Shown one piece after another: positions 6,694 through 14,976 of a DNA stretch of 33,656 bases. Each line of letters starts with the position of its first letter. Position 1 is the first letter of the stretch. Below the pieces are notes generated by a model, which did not search any database, was not told where the DNA came from, and worked only from the letters and a program-made list of their open reading frames with translations. Source of the stretch: Myxococcales bacterium (lineage in GTDB: Bacteria; Myxococcota; UBA4151); assembly GCA_002722845.1 (NCBI GenBank), contig PBND01000086.1, positions 1 through 33,656 on the forward strand. The letters run 5' to 3'. A program made the translations under genes and the position numbers.

Positions 6694-8487
6694 TTAGAAA
6701 CTCTCGCCGTACATCGACTCAAGGTCCTCGGCGAACTTCTTCTCGACCACGTTGCGTTTGACCTTAAGCGTGGGCGTTAACTCATCGCCCAACTCAAACT
6801 CGACGGGAAGGACTCGGAACTTCTTGATCGTCTCATACCGGGCCAGTCCACTGTTCACCGAGTCGAAAACACTCTGCACCAACGCGACAACCTGAGGGTC
6901 CTTAGAGGCACTGCTGAGGTCATCGAAGGCCAAGCCCTGTTCGTCAGCCCACGTTTTCAGGTTCTCCGGATCCAAGGTCACCAACGCGGAGAGATACTTT
7001 CGCTTGTCCCCATGGACCACGGCGTGGGCGATATACTGGTTCGCCGCGAGAAGCCCCTCGATCTTCGCAGGGGCCACATTCTTGCCACCGGCCGTCACGA
7101 TCAATTCCTTCTTCCGGCCCGTGATCTTCAAATAGCCATCATCGAACTCACCGATATCGCCCGTATGGAGCCAACCGTCCCGAATGGTCTCCGCCGTCTG
7201 CTCAGGCAAACGCCAATATTCCTTCATCACGCCCGGACCCTTGATGCAGATCTCGCCGTCGGTGGCGATTTTGACCTGAGTCCCTGGAAGCACAGGGCCC
7301 ACCGTGCCGATTCGGCCTTCACCGCTCCGGTTCACACAGGTGGCAGCCGTGGACTCGGTCATCCCGTAACCTTCAAGAATCTCCACGTCGGCGAAGTCGA
7401 AAAAGTAGGCGATTCGAGGGCTCAGTGGCGCCCCACCGCTGACAAAGAATCGCAAGCGGCCCCCGAACTTCTCGTCCAGGGTGGCAGCGATCTTGGCGAA
7501 GACCAGCTTCTTAGCGAGGGCCCATTTGAGCCCACCGGGCTTGCCCCCATCGATGCAGCGTTGAGCCATCTCATCGCCCACATCAAGGGCCCAGTTACCC
7601 AAGGCCCCCTTGAGCCCGCTGGCCCCTCTGACCTTGCCCACAACACCGGTGTAGACCTTCTCAAAGAGTCGGGGCACCGAGGCCATCAGCGTCGGTCGAA
7701 CCTCGGCCATATCATCGAGGAGCGTGTCCATGCTGGTTAAGGCGAGTTGGTGCCCTGTGGCGATCCACGCAGCCTTGAGAACCTGGGCGAAGACGTGGGC
7801 CAGCGGCAAGAACAGGAGTTGGACATCTTCCTCCGAGAGGATGCGCACATTCTCCACGCTCTCCGCTTCATAGCCCATATTCTCATGGGTGAGGACGACG
7901 CCCTTCGGCAGCCCGGTCGTTCCGGAGGTGTAGATCAAACAGATGAGGTCATCGGCGGTGATCGTGGCTTCCCGGGTCGACACGACGTTCTCATCGGCCG
8001 CCAAGGCAGCCTCACCATTGGCCATGACCTCATCCAGAGTGACGACCCAATCACCATCCCCCTCGCCCGCAAAGACGATCACCTTGCGAACGCTGGGAAT
8101 CTCTGCGCGGATCGACTTCAGCTTGTCCACCTGTTCCTGGTCTTCGGCGAAGACGATGGAAGACTCCGAATTGGAGATGATAAAAGCGCATTCGCTGGCG
8201 GTGTTCGATTGATAGATCGTCACCGTCGCAGCACCGCTCATCATGACGCCCAGGTCAGCGAGGATCCACTCAAGACAGGTGTTACCGAGAATGGAAATTC
8301 GGTCACCCTTTTCGATGCCCATGCCGATCAAGCCTGCTGCGACCACATCCCCTTTCGCAGCGAGTTCAAGCCATGAGAGACTGCGCCAGGTGCCCTGCTC
8401 GCGAAACTGAACCGCAGAGCGAGCGCCTCGGGTCGCAACCGTATCTCTAAAGATCTTTGTGAGCGTACGTGCCAAGCGGAACTCCAT
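6694..8487 (-). CDS. Long-chain fatty-acid-CoA ligase (AMP-binding synthetase)
   Basis: A roughly 597-aa ANL-superfamily enzyme of the long-chain acyl-CoA synthetase (FadD15-like) type, activating fatty acids with ATP and CoA via an acyl-adenylate. Motifs in order: phosphate loop YTSGTTGLPKGV (about 186-197), FLPLAHVFAQV, the adenine-binding GYGMTES, the hinge block GWLHTGDIGEFDDGYLKITGR, the KKELIVTAGGKNVAP block, and the C-terminal catalytic lysine in TPTLKVKR. I chose ATG 8487. Two TTG codons lie 9 and 12 nt upstream, and none of the three has a clear ribosome site. A consensus -35 lies upstream at 8534-8539. The SCP2 gene follows in the same operon. Confidence 0.95.
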   Translation of the reverse strand: MEFRLARTLTKIFRDTVATRGARSAVQFREQGTWRSLSWLELAAKGDVVAAGLIGMGIEKGDRISILGNTCLEWILADLGVMMSGAATVTIYQSNTASECAFIISNSESSIVFAEDQEQVDKLKSIRAEIPSVRKVIVFAGEGDGDWVVTLDEVMANGEAALAADENVVSTREATITADDLICLIYTSGTTGLPKGVVLTHENMGYEAESVENVRILSEEDVQLLFLPLAHVFAQVLKAAWIATGHQLALTSMDTLLDDMAEVRPTLMASVPRLFEKVYTGVVGKVRGASGLKGALGNWALDVGDEMAQRCIDGGKPGGLKWALAKKLVFAKIAATLDEKFGGRLRFFVSGGAPLSPRIAYFFDFADVEILEGYGMTESTAATCVNRSGEGRIGTVGPVLPGTQVKIATDGEICIKGPGVMKEYWRLPEQTAETIRDGWLHTGDIGEFDDGYLKITGRKKELIVTAGGKNVAPAKIEGLLAANQYIAHAVVHGDKRKYLSALVTLDPENLKTWADEQGLAFDDLSSASKDPQVVALVQSVFDSVNSGLARYETIKKFRVLPVEFELGDELTPTLKVKRNVVEKKFAEDLESMYGESF

Positions 8488-8510
8488 CTTCGCCAACAAG
8501 GCGGCAGGCG

Positions 8511-8539
8511 TGCTTAGGAGCGGCCGACCAAGGTGTCAA
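8511..8539 (-). promoter_or_regulatory. Candidate promoter of the acyl-CoA synthetase-SCP2 operon
   Basis: On the minus strand a perfect -35 TTGACA (8539-8534) is followed after 17 nt by TAAGCA (8516-8511), a poor -10. The 100-nt gap between the two minus-strand genes holds nothing else recognisable. Confidence 0.45.
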
Positions 8540-8584
8540 TCGCGTACCGCTGAGCAACTCGTCGCACCAGCGCAGCCGACGGGG

Positions 8585-10003
8585 CTAGTCTCTCGGCACG
8601 CCTCGAGAGTGCTCGCCCACAGCCGTCCACTGAAGCCCATTTTCGGCGGGACGAAGCCGACCCACATAGTACCATCCACCGTCGCCGGCCGGGCCCAAAC
8701 GGAAGGCCTGTTCGGCAATGAGCTCCTGTCCATCATTCCAGGCCCTCAAAGTGGCACTGTTCGTCCGGTTCCCGAAGGTTCGAACCGCGATGCGGTAGGT
8801 ACTCTCTTGGGCCAAGCGGCTTGCCCAAATGTATTCAGTTCCGGCCCCCTCCCGGATATCATGGGTGTAACGTGGCCCTTCGTCGGCCGACCATTCCGGC
8901 TGGTGTTGCCGGGCCCAACAGTCGCTATCCGCTCCCGTTTGGGTGTTAAAGGCCATGGAACAGAAGTTGAGATTACATTCCCGGCCTGCGCCCTGGCATT
9001 CGTCGTCAGCCTCGCAGGCCTCCACATGACGTAGCGGCACCATGTGCAAATCCAAATCCCGATCGCCTTCCCAGGCCAACTGGAGGAAAAATCCTTCAGT
9101 GGGTGGATTGGCCTGGAGGGAGACGAGACAAGTCCCAAGGGCCCCATCGGCCCGATGGGCCCGCACAGTGAAGGTCCAAGCGCCCACCCGAGGGACCCGG
9201 GCGAGGGTGCTACTGTCGCCAGGTTGTTCGATACGCAGGCCATCGCCCCCAGCGCCAGCATCGAGGACCCACTGGACCCGCGTGAGGGGTGCACCGGTGG
9301 GATCTTCGGTGTAGAGGGTAAACTCCTGCCAAACCAGCACCTGGGGTGCGACATTCTCTTGACCGAGAACGCCACAATTCAATCGAAAAGACACCCCATC
9401 AGGGCTCGGCCCCGTGTCCTGTGGCCCCCCATCACTTGGGCTGGGCGGGTCCCCCCGAAGACAGCGGTGCTCATCGCCACAATAGAAGCCCAGCGGACAA
9501 GCGCTATGGTCTCGACAGCCAACCCGGCATTGGCTGGACTCCGTGCAATATTCACCTACGCGGCAGTCCCCATGCCCCTGGCATTGAACCGTTCCCGCAT
9601 CGAGGGGCCCGAACTGCTCGCAGGCCCCATCCTGATTGCAAAAACTACCGGCGGCACAGTCCCCATCGGTCACACAGCCGGGGCCACAGCTTCCTTCCCG
9701 ACAGCTCAAGCCGACAGGGCAAGGAGCTGTGGGTGAACAGCCGGGCGTGCACCGGGCTTCGATGCACTGCTGGCCCGCCTCACACTCACCGTCGGCCTCG
9801 CAGGACCGGGCACAGTTACCATCGGAACAGGTTTCTCCGGTGGCACAGTGGGAATCCAGACTGCAGCCCTGAATACAGCGGCCATCGGCACCACAAGTGG
9901 CGAAGGGCCCGCAGTGGGAACTCTCGGTGCAAACCCGGTTCATCGGGCAGCCGGCGAGGAGCGGCACCAACAGTAGGAACGCGAGCAGTCTGCACGATTT
10001 CAT
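8585..10003 (-). CDS. Cys-rich lipoprotein with a DLDLH-type beta-sandwich domain
   Basis: A 472-aa outer-surface lipoprotein candidate. A classic signal peptide ends at LLAGC (Cys19). Residues about 20-185 contain seven or more disulfide-type C-x(n)-DC-x-G-x(2)-C-x(4)-C units like those of the lipoprotein at 357-2627. A DGG-rich linker follows. The C-terminal ~260 residues hold an Ig-like segment (VLDAG to TFTVRAHRADG) and then the motif LAWEGDRDLDLHMV with a later DCWARQ-x(2)-PEW block, a module seen in many myxobacterial exported proteins. I chose ATG 10003, since GGAG lies 5 nt upstream and it begins the signal peptide. A TTG at 10036 would add an unlikely extension. It is the last gene of the exbB-exbD operon, 29 nt after exbD. 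Confidence 0.83.
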   Translation of the reverse strand: MKSCRLLAFLLLVPLLAGCPMNRVCTESSHCGPFATCGADGRCIQGCSLDSHCATGETCSDGNCARSCEADGECEAGQQCIEARCTPGCSPTAPCPVGLSCREGSCGPGCVTDGDCAAGSFCNQDGACEQFGPLDAGTVQCQGHGDCRVGEYCTESSQCRVGCRDHSACPLGFYCGDEHRCLRGDPPSPSDGGPQDTGPSPDGVSFRLNCGVLGQENVAPQVLVWQEFTLYTEDPTGAPLTRVQWVLDAGAGGDGLRIEQPGDSSTLARVPRVGAWTFTVRAHRADGALGTCLVSLQANPPTEGFFLQLAWEGDRDLDLHMVPLRHVEACEADDECQGAGRECNLNFCSMAFNTQTGADSDCWARQHQPEWSADEGPRYTHDIREGAGTEYIWASRLAQESTYRIAVRTFGNRTNSATLRAWNDGQELIAEQAFRLGPAGDGGWYYVGRLRPAENGLQWTAVGEHSRGVPRD

Positions 10004-10032
10004 CACCACTCCAAAACCAGATCGATGGGGGC

Positions 10033-10428
10033 TCAACGCTTATCCTCCTTCACCGCAATCCTCAATGCCTTGAGGTTCAGCGGCTGAAGGGCGTCGAGCA
10101 AGCGGACGATCTCGCCATGGTGGGTATCCTCATCGGCCTCGAGGCGAACCGTCGTGTCCACCTGCAGACGATGAGCAAGGTCTTCAAGGGCAACGGGTTC
10201 GCCGTCGAGGATCAGACTTGCATCCTCAAGCATCGTGAGAACCTGTACATCAGCCTGGGCCTGCCGGGTCGTCCCCTTTTTCGCTTCGGGCAACTCCACA
10301 CCGAGACTGCGAGTGGCATCGAAACTGGCGGTCACAACGAAGAACAACAGCAGCAGGAAGACCACATCGATGAGGGCGGTTAGATCGACGATGGCCGGTG
10401 GACGCCGCCCGGCACGACGGAAATTCAT
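10033..10428 (-). CDS. ExbD/TolR-family biopolymer transport protein
   Basis: A 131-aa inner-membrane protein: a short basic cytoplasmic N-terminus, one membrane span (about 15-37) with the motif LIDVVFLLLLFFVVT carrying the family's proton-conducting Asp21, and a periplasmic domain with the ExbD/TolR fold. Together with ExbB/TolQ subunits it uses proton flow to drive a periplasmic partner. Its ATG overlaps the exbB-like stop (ATGA). The partner is unknown. No TonB, TolA, TolB or Pal lies nearby, so a Tol-Pal or TonB assignment is not supported. The adjacent lipoproteins are the best candidates for partners. Confidence 0.93.
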   Translation of the reverse strand: MNFRRAGRRPPAIVDLTALIDVVFLLLLFFVVTASFDATRSLGVELPEAKKGTTRQAQADVQVLTMLEDASLILDGEPVALEDLAHRLQVDTTVRLEADEDTHHGEIVRLLDALQPLNLKALRIAVKEDKR

Positions 10429-11024
10429 CCATCCATCCGTTCACCCAGGGCCGCGGCAAAGCCTTCCAACTCGGTGATCCGAGCCTCCAGCCGACCGATC
10501 AAGATTTGCCGAAGAATAAGGGCTGGGATCGCCACCATCAGGCCCAAAACCGTTGTGATCAGCGCCATCCAAATGCCGCCGGCCAGGACCTGGGCATCCC
10601 CGGCGCCGGCCACGGTAATTCGCTGGAAGACTTGGATCATCCCGAGGATGGTCCCGGTGAGACCCAACAACGGGGACACAGCGGCAAGGGTCGAGAGCCA
10701 ATCGATGCCTCGTTCAAGGCGGCGTCCTATTTGCCGACCGACATCCTCCAGACGCTCCCGGCGAGTCGCTGGGTCCCCCTCGGCCGCCTGGAGCAGTGCG
10801 CCGCCAAACCGGCCGCCGACAGAGCCGTTGGTAGAAACGAACCGAACGGTTACGAACTTCTTGCCTTCGTCAATGGCCTGCAAGCATTCGCTGGCCCACG
10901 CAGCCGGCAGCACATTACGCTGCCGAAAGAACCACCATCGCTCGATGAAGATGGTGAGAACGCCAAGGGCGCAGGCCACCAGCGGCCAGGCCAGCCACCC
11001 AGCTCGAAGCAACCACTCGTTCAT
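10425..11024 (-). CDS. ExbB/TolQ/MotA-family proton channel protein
   Basis: A 199-aa inner-membrane protein with three predicted spans: about residues 8-28, 110-135 (containing LLGLTGTILGMIQVFQ, the family signature) and 145-172. A cytoplasmic loop lies between the first two. It forms the pentameric channel of the ExbB-ExbD type motor. The start ATG shares one base with the stop of the upstream lipoprotein (TGATG), and its own stop overlaps exbD, so the stoichiometry is likely set by coupling. Confidence 0.93.
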   Translation of the reverse strand: MNEWLLRAGWLAWPLVACALGVLTIFIERWWFFRQRNVLPAAWASECLQAIDEGKKFVTVRFVSTNGSVGGRFGGALLQAAEGDPATRRERLEDVGRQIGRRLERGIDWLSTLAAVSPLLGLTGTILGMIQVFQRITVAGAGDAQVLAGGIWMALITTVLGLMVAIPALILRQILIGRLEARITELEGFAAALGERMDG

Positions 11025-11626
11025 CAGCCCGCATCCACGAGGCCAGCATCATCGATGTCAGGTGGTCCGCCGTCGTTCGGCCCCACAGAGCCGTCCCCGG
11101 GGCCACCATCCTCGACACCACCATCCCGAAGGCCGCCGTCGCCTCCATCATGACCACCGCCCGGCAGGCCCGCATCAAGAACCTCTCCGGGCATGAGCAA
11201 ACGAAGGCTCAACATCTGGTCCGCATCAGGGCCGGGCCAAAAGACCAAATCCGTCGAACCGGCTTGAGCCGTGTCGAGGCGGTAATTCAGCACGTCGCCG
11301 CTGCGACCATCGAGGGTCCCGATATAAAGGCCACTCTCCGTGCGTTCGAGTCGAAACTCTTCCTGGGACTGAACCTCTCCCTGACGCGTCCGCCGAAAAG
11401 CGACGCGGACCCAGCCAATCGCCTGATCCGAGACCACGTCCGCAACCACAGTGTACGGCCCTGGCGCATCGGTTGCCCCGGTCGGGGTGATCATTCCCTC
11501 GGCTCGAAAGCAAACGGGCATTTCGCCACACAGCTCAGCCGCGCCCGAGCGCGCAGCCTGCGTGCAACCGGCCCCGGCCAATAGCACGATGATGAACCAC
11601 CTGCGTTTCGTCCAATCGACAGTCAT
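11024..11626 (-). CDS. Lipoprotein with a low-complexity Asp/Gly tail, first gene of the exbBD operon
   Basis: A 200-aa protein of unknown function. MTVDWTKRRWFIIVLLAGAGC is a signal peptide with a slightly unusual lipobox (Gly rather than Leu at -3). Residues about 35-145 look like an Ig/beta-sandwich fold (VVADVVSDQAIGWVRVAFR, YIGTLDGRSGDVLNYRL). The last ~45 residues are nearly all Asp, Gly and Pro with repeated DGG and end in DAGLVDAG. I chose ATG 11626 because GAGGGAGA lies just upstream and the signal peptide begins there. An upstream TTG-type start at 11683 is less likely. Its place ahead of exbB suggests a periplasmic partner of that motor (inference). Confidence 0.7.
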   Translation of the reverse strand: MTVDWTKRRWFIIVLLAGAGCTQAARSGAAELCGEMPVCFRAEGMITPTGATDAPGPYTVVADVVSDQAIGWVRVAFRRTRQGEVQSQEEFRLERTESGLYIGTLDGRSGDVLNYRLDTAQAGSTDLVFWPGPDADQMLSLRLLMPGEVLDAGLPGGGHDGGDGGLRDGGVEDGGPGDGSVGPNDGGPPDIDDAGLVDAG

Positions 11627-11647
11627 TCTTCTCCCTCGCTCTGGGTG

Positions 11648-11676
11648 TTGCCACTGTTCGCCCGCGCGCGTACGTT
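11648..11676 (+). promoter_or_regulatory. Candidate promoter for the coiled-coil protein-pilT-recX operon
   Basis: TTGCCA (11648-11653), a 17-nt spacer, then TACGTT (11671-11676). The expected start is about 11683, giving a leader of about 20 nt. It lies in the 77-nt divergent gap. Confidence 0.45.
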
Positions 11677-11703
11677 TGCACAAGGATCACAGCTTGAACC
11701 CAG

Positions 11704-14700
11704 ATGGGTTGTAGCGGGGTACAGGATAACCTGAAAGTGGCGAGCAAGCAGGAAACCGTTTCCACGACCGCTCTGCAGGTCGAAACCGAGTTGGAAGAGT
11801 TGCCACGACTCCTGGCCATTGAACCATGGCTGGAGCATCGCTCTGTTCTTTTTGTGGGCCAACCTTCTGAGAAGGTCCTGCTGTGGCTTAAGCGTCTCGG
11901 TGCAGCCTCCATTTCCGTGTTGGGAGCAGGGAGCACCCAACTTCCCAGTCACATCGAGAATTGGGATGAGGAAGGCGGCCTGTCGGCCATTCCATCGGAG
12001 AGTCACGAACTTCTCTTCGTCGAAGATCTCGGCGCCCGCTTAGCCGACGGCCCTGGGGCCTTACAGTCCCTGAGCCGAGTCATGACAGGTGACGGCATCC
12101 TGCTGGGGGTCCTGCCAGCCGATGGCGAGCACGTCGGCATGAGCATGATGGCCCACGCGAAGGGCTGCCATCGACTCGCCTATGGCGAGATCATCGATCT
12201 ACTAGAAAGCCACTTTGACGATGTTGCCGTGGCATCACAGGTTCCGATTCTCGGCTATGCCATGCTGCCCAATGGTGCCGACGGGGAGTTGCACTTCGAC
12301 GCCCGTATTCACAACACAGCTGAAGAGCCGCCCCTCTATTACCTCATTTGTGCTTCGGCTGAGTTACCGCCGGATCCAAAGGCTCGCCTGGTTACCCTCA
12401 GTTACGACCGGCTCAGTGACCGTGTGGGACAGGTCGTCGCGGGTCTCAGCGAGCGACTCAACGATCTTGAGGATGGCAGTCGAGCCCGCCGCCAAGAACA
12501 ACAAGCAGTCGTCCAACAGCTCACCCAGCGTTTAGGCGAGATCGAAGACCGAGAGCGGGACCGATTGAGTGCGCTGGAGAAGGCTTCAGATGACAACCGC
12601 CAATTAGAATCCGCCCTGCAGGACCGGGACACCCAACTCGTCCATCTGCGCGAGCGTGAAGCCGAACTGAACCATCGTCTTGGTGAGGCGGAAGCTCAAG
12701 CGCGCGACCACGCCGGTGCGCTCACCCAAGCCACAGAAGATGCTCGGCAGCTCAAAGTCACACTGCAAGAACGAGATGCCCAATTGTCGGAAATGCGTCA
12801 GCAGGAGTCTGTGGGCCAAACCGCTGCTCAAGAGGCTCTGCAGACGGCCCTCGATGCAGCGGAAGCCAAACTCCAGACAGCGCAAGACGAGATGGACGCT
12901 CAAGCTGAGGTTCGGGCAGAACTCGAATCCCTCCAAGAAGCGTTGAGGGCTGAGGTGGGCCGTTTGGAGCGCGAGGTTACCCACCTTGAATCTCAGTACC
13001 AGAGCGAGCAGGCGCGCAACCAAGACAGCGAAGCCCTGGCTGGTCGCCTCGACGCGGTGAGCCGTGAGCGGGATCGCCACAGTCGATCGGCCACAGCCCT
13101 CGCCGTGTCGTCAGAACAGCGATCGGCGGAATGCCATCGCCTCCGCACCCGGGGTCAGCGCTTGCAACGAGAGTTGCGACGAGTCCGCTTGGATGCGGCG
13201 GAAACCCAACGGCGGCGCCTCCAGTTAGAGCAACTGCTGGCTGACGCCCAGTCCCTCATTGAAGACCAGGCCAACTCCCATCGTGATGCGGCCTCGCAAT
13301 CGGCCCTGGCCACCCATCTCCAACAGCAGTTGAGCCATGCGTTGGCCCAAGAGGAAGACCTTAACGAGCGACTCGGCCACCTAGAAACGACCCTGGAAGC
13401 GAAACAGGCGCAGCTCCAGGAAGAGACGGAGCTTCGCCGTCGAGTCGAGACGACGGCTCAAGGGCTGGTGAGCCAACTTGAGCGCCAAGAGGCGGAGATC
13501 GAGGAGCTCCAGACTCAAAAAGAGGCCCGTGGCGCCGAACTGGATGACCTTCGCCAGCAACTGCATGGGCGGACGAGCGCTTTTGAAGATGCTCAGAAGG
13601 AATGTTCGGAGCTCGCCGAGCGCATCGATGATGAGGTCAAAGAACGCCTCGAGCTCGTCCAAAAACTCACCGAATCCAGAGGTAAGGAGCAGCAGCTCGA
13701 GCAAGAGATCAAAAGGCAAGTCGATGTCATCGCCTCCCGAGACGAAGAACTCCAGGCTGTTAACCTCCGCCTAGAGAGTGCGCGACTCACCGCATCAACG
13801 GTTCAAGAATCCCTGAGCGAGTTACGGGCTAAGGGCTCACCTGCTTCCAATAGCCCAGAGGCTGAGGAGGCCCTCAAAGCGTCCCTCAAAGCCCTGGCTG
13901 AACAAGGCGAAACGCTCGCAAAGCTCGAAGCCGAGTGTGCCTTACTCCAATCCCAAATTAGTCATCAGGATGCGACCGGTTCCAGCCACGTCCAAGCCCT
14001 TCATCATGAACAACAGGCAAGAATCGCCAATCTCATCGAAGAGCGGACACGCCAAGAGGCTGAAGTCGCCCGGCTGCGGGCAGAGGCGGACCAAGCAGCC
14101 ATCGCGCGTCAGGACCTCTTGGTCGCTCGACGAGATCTAGAGGCCTTGAAATCGGAGCACGACGCGCTCCTGAGTCAGGTCGGCGAACTCTCTCAACCCA
14201 GTGCATCATTAGAAGACATGCTGGAACAGCACCGCATGCTACTCACCGAGGTGGATGCGCTCCGGGAGCACCGGCGCCAGGCGGAAGCCCAGCGAACCGA
14301 GGCTGAGGCCCAGTTGGAGGCCATCAGCGAAGAGAAAGCCCAAGCTATTGCCGCGGTCGCGGCTGCCGAGCAGGTGAACGCAGAGCGAGCAACAGAACAA
14401 ACCGCGAAGCTCGAGGCGATGGAACAACGCTATCGACAGGAGATCAAAGCGCTCCGCCTGGTCTTTGACCAAGAACTCTCTGAAGCACTGCAGGCTGCAG
14501 AACGACGAGAAGCAGAGGCACGCGCGGATGCGCGCCGGGCGAGAAGCGGGCTACCTCAGCCCGTTGACGATGAAGAAAGCAAGGAAAGCGTTGAGTTAGC
14601 CGAGGCTCGGGAAGCGCTCGAAACCGCACAAGATGAGCTTGATGCCTTGCGAGCAGAGGTCCTGCGTCTCCAACAACAGCAGGCTCCCTCCATAACTGAG

Positions 14701-14967
14701 CCCGACCAGACCCAGGACTCCGCCCAATTAGAAGCGGAGCGTGAGGCACGACAAAGAGCCGAGGCTGCAATCAGTCAACTCGAGTCCGAAAACGCCCAGT
14801 TGCTGCGGGCCCAGCAAGCCGTCGACAATCGGGAAGCAGAGATGCTCCGAACCATGGAAGAGCGTGCGGCACTCCAAGACGAGAGTCGAGCCTTCGCCTT
14901 AGCCCAACGGGCCGCACGACTCCTCAACTTGATCGAGCGGCTCGAACAAGCCGCCCCCCAGGCTTAA
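11704..14967 (+). CDS. Giant coiled-coil protein with an N-terminal methyltransferase-like domain
   Basis: A 1087-aa, probably cytoplasmic protein. Residues about 25-215 read like a class I methyltransferase fold: a first strand SVLFVGQ, a second strand SISVLG, HELLFVED, LQSLSRVMTGDGILLGVLP (the usual 'el.rvL.pgG' element) and a late strand-helix segment. The glycine-rich SAM loop is lost (VGQPSEK), so catalysis is doubtful. From about 230 to 1080 it is almost continuous heptad-patterned Glu/Gln/Ala/Leu/Arg coiled coil, with short breaks near the GSPASNSPEAE and RSGLPQPVDDEE segments. Its stop codon is part of the Shine-Dalgarno of the next gene (pilT-like). That pairing suggests a cytoskeletal or polarity role in motility (inference). 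The start is uncertain: ATG 11704 has no good ribosome site, and GTG 11737 has AGGA 10 nt upstream. Confidence 0.8.
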   Translation: MGCSGVQDNLKVASKQETVSTTALQVETELEELPRLLAIEPWLEHRSVLFVGQPSEKVLLWLKRLGAASISVLGAGSTQLPSHIENWDEEGGLSAIPSESHELLFVEDLGARLADGPGALQSLSRVMTGDGILLGVLPADGEHVGMSMMAHAKGCHRLAYGEIIDLLESHFDDVAVASQVPILGYAMLPNGADGELHFDARIHNTAEEPPLYYLICASAELPPDPKARLVTLSYDRLSDRVGQVVAGLSERLNDLEDGSRARRQEQQAVVQQLTQRLGEIEDRERDRLSALEKASDDNRQLESALQDRDTQLVHLREREAELNHRLGEAEAQARDHAGALTQATEDARQLKVTLQERDAQLSEMRQQESVGQTAAQEALQTALDAAEAKLQTAQDEMDAQAEVRAELESLQEALRAEVGRLEREVTHLESQYQSEQARNQDSEALAGRLDAVSRERDRHSRSATALAVSSEQRSAECHRLRTRGQRLQRELRRVRLDAAETQRRRLQLEQLLADAQSLIEDQANSHRDAASQSALATHLQQQLSHALAQEEDLNERLGHLETTLEAKQAQLQEETELRRRVETTAQGLVSQLERQEAEIEELQTQKEARGAELDDLRQQLHGRTSAFEDAQKECSELAERIDDEVKERLELVQKLTESRGKEQQLEQEIKRQVDVIASRDEELQAVNLRLESARLTASTVQESLSELRAKGSPASNSPEAEEALKASLKALAEQGETLAKLEAECALLQSQISHQDATGSSHVQALHHEQQARIANLIEERTRQEAEVARLRAEADQAAIARQDLLVARRDLEALKSEHDALLSQVGELSQPSASLEDMLEQHRMLLTEVDALREHRRQAEAQRTEAEAQLEAISEEKAQAIAAVAAAEQVNAERATEQTAKLEAMEQRYRQEIKALRLVFDQELSEALQAAERREAEARADARRARSGLPQPVDDEESKESVELAEAREALETAQDELDALRAEVLRLQQQQAPSITEPDQTQDSAQLEAEREARQRAEAAISQLESENAQLLRAQQAVDNREAEMLRTMEERAALQDESRAFALAQRAARLLNLIERLEQAAPQA

Positions 14968-14976
14968 GGAGGCCCA

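Noticed and set aside
9346..10383. 345-codon open frame on the plus strand
   Set aside because: It lies opposite exbD and the Cys-rich lipoprotein, has no domain-like pattern, and is Arg/His/Pro-rich as expected from antisense of GC-rich codons.
10033..11024. Assignment of ExbB/ExbD as TolQ/TolR of a Tol-Pal system
   Set aside because: No tolA, tolB, pal or ybgF is adjacent, so the family name is kept general.
10398..11196. Two overlapping plus-strand open frames (about 240-250 codons)
   Set aside because: They are antisense of exbB and the preceding lipoprotein. Their His/Pro/Arg-rich low complexity is a shadow of the DGG repeats.
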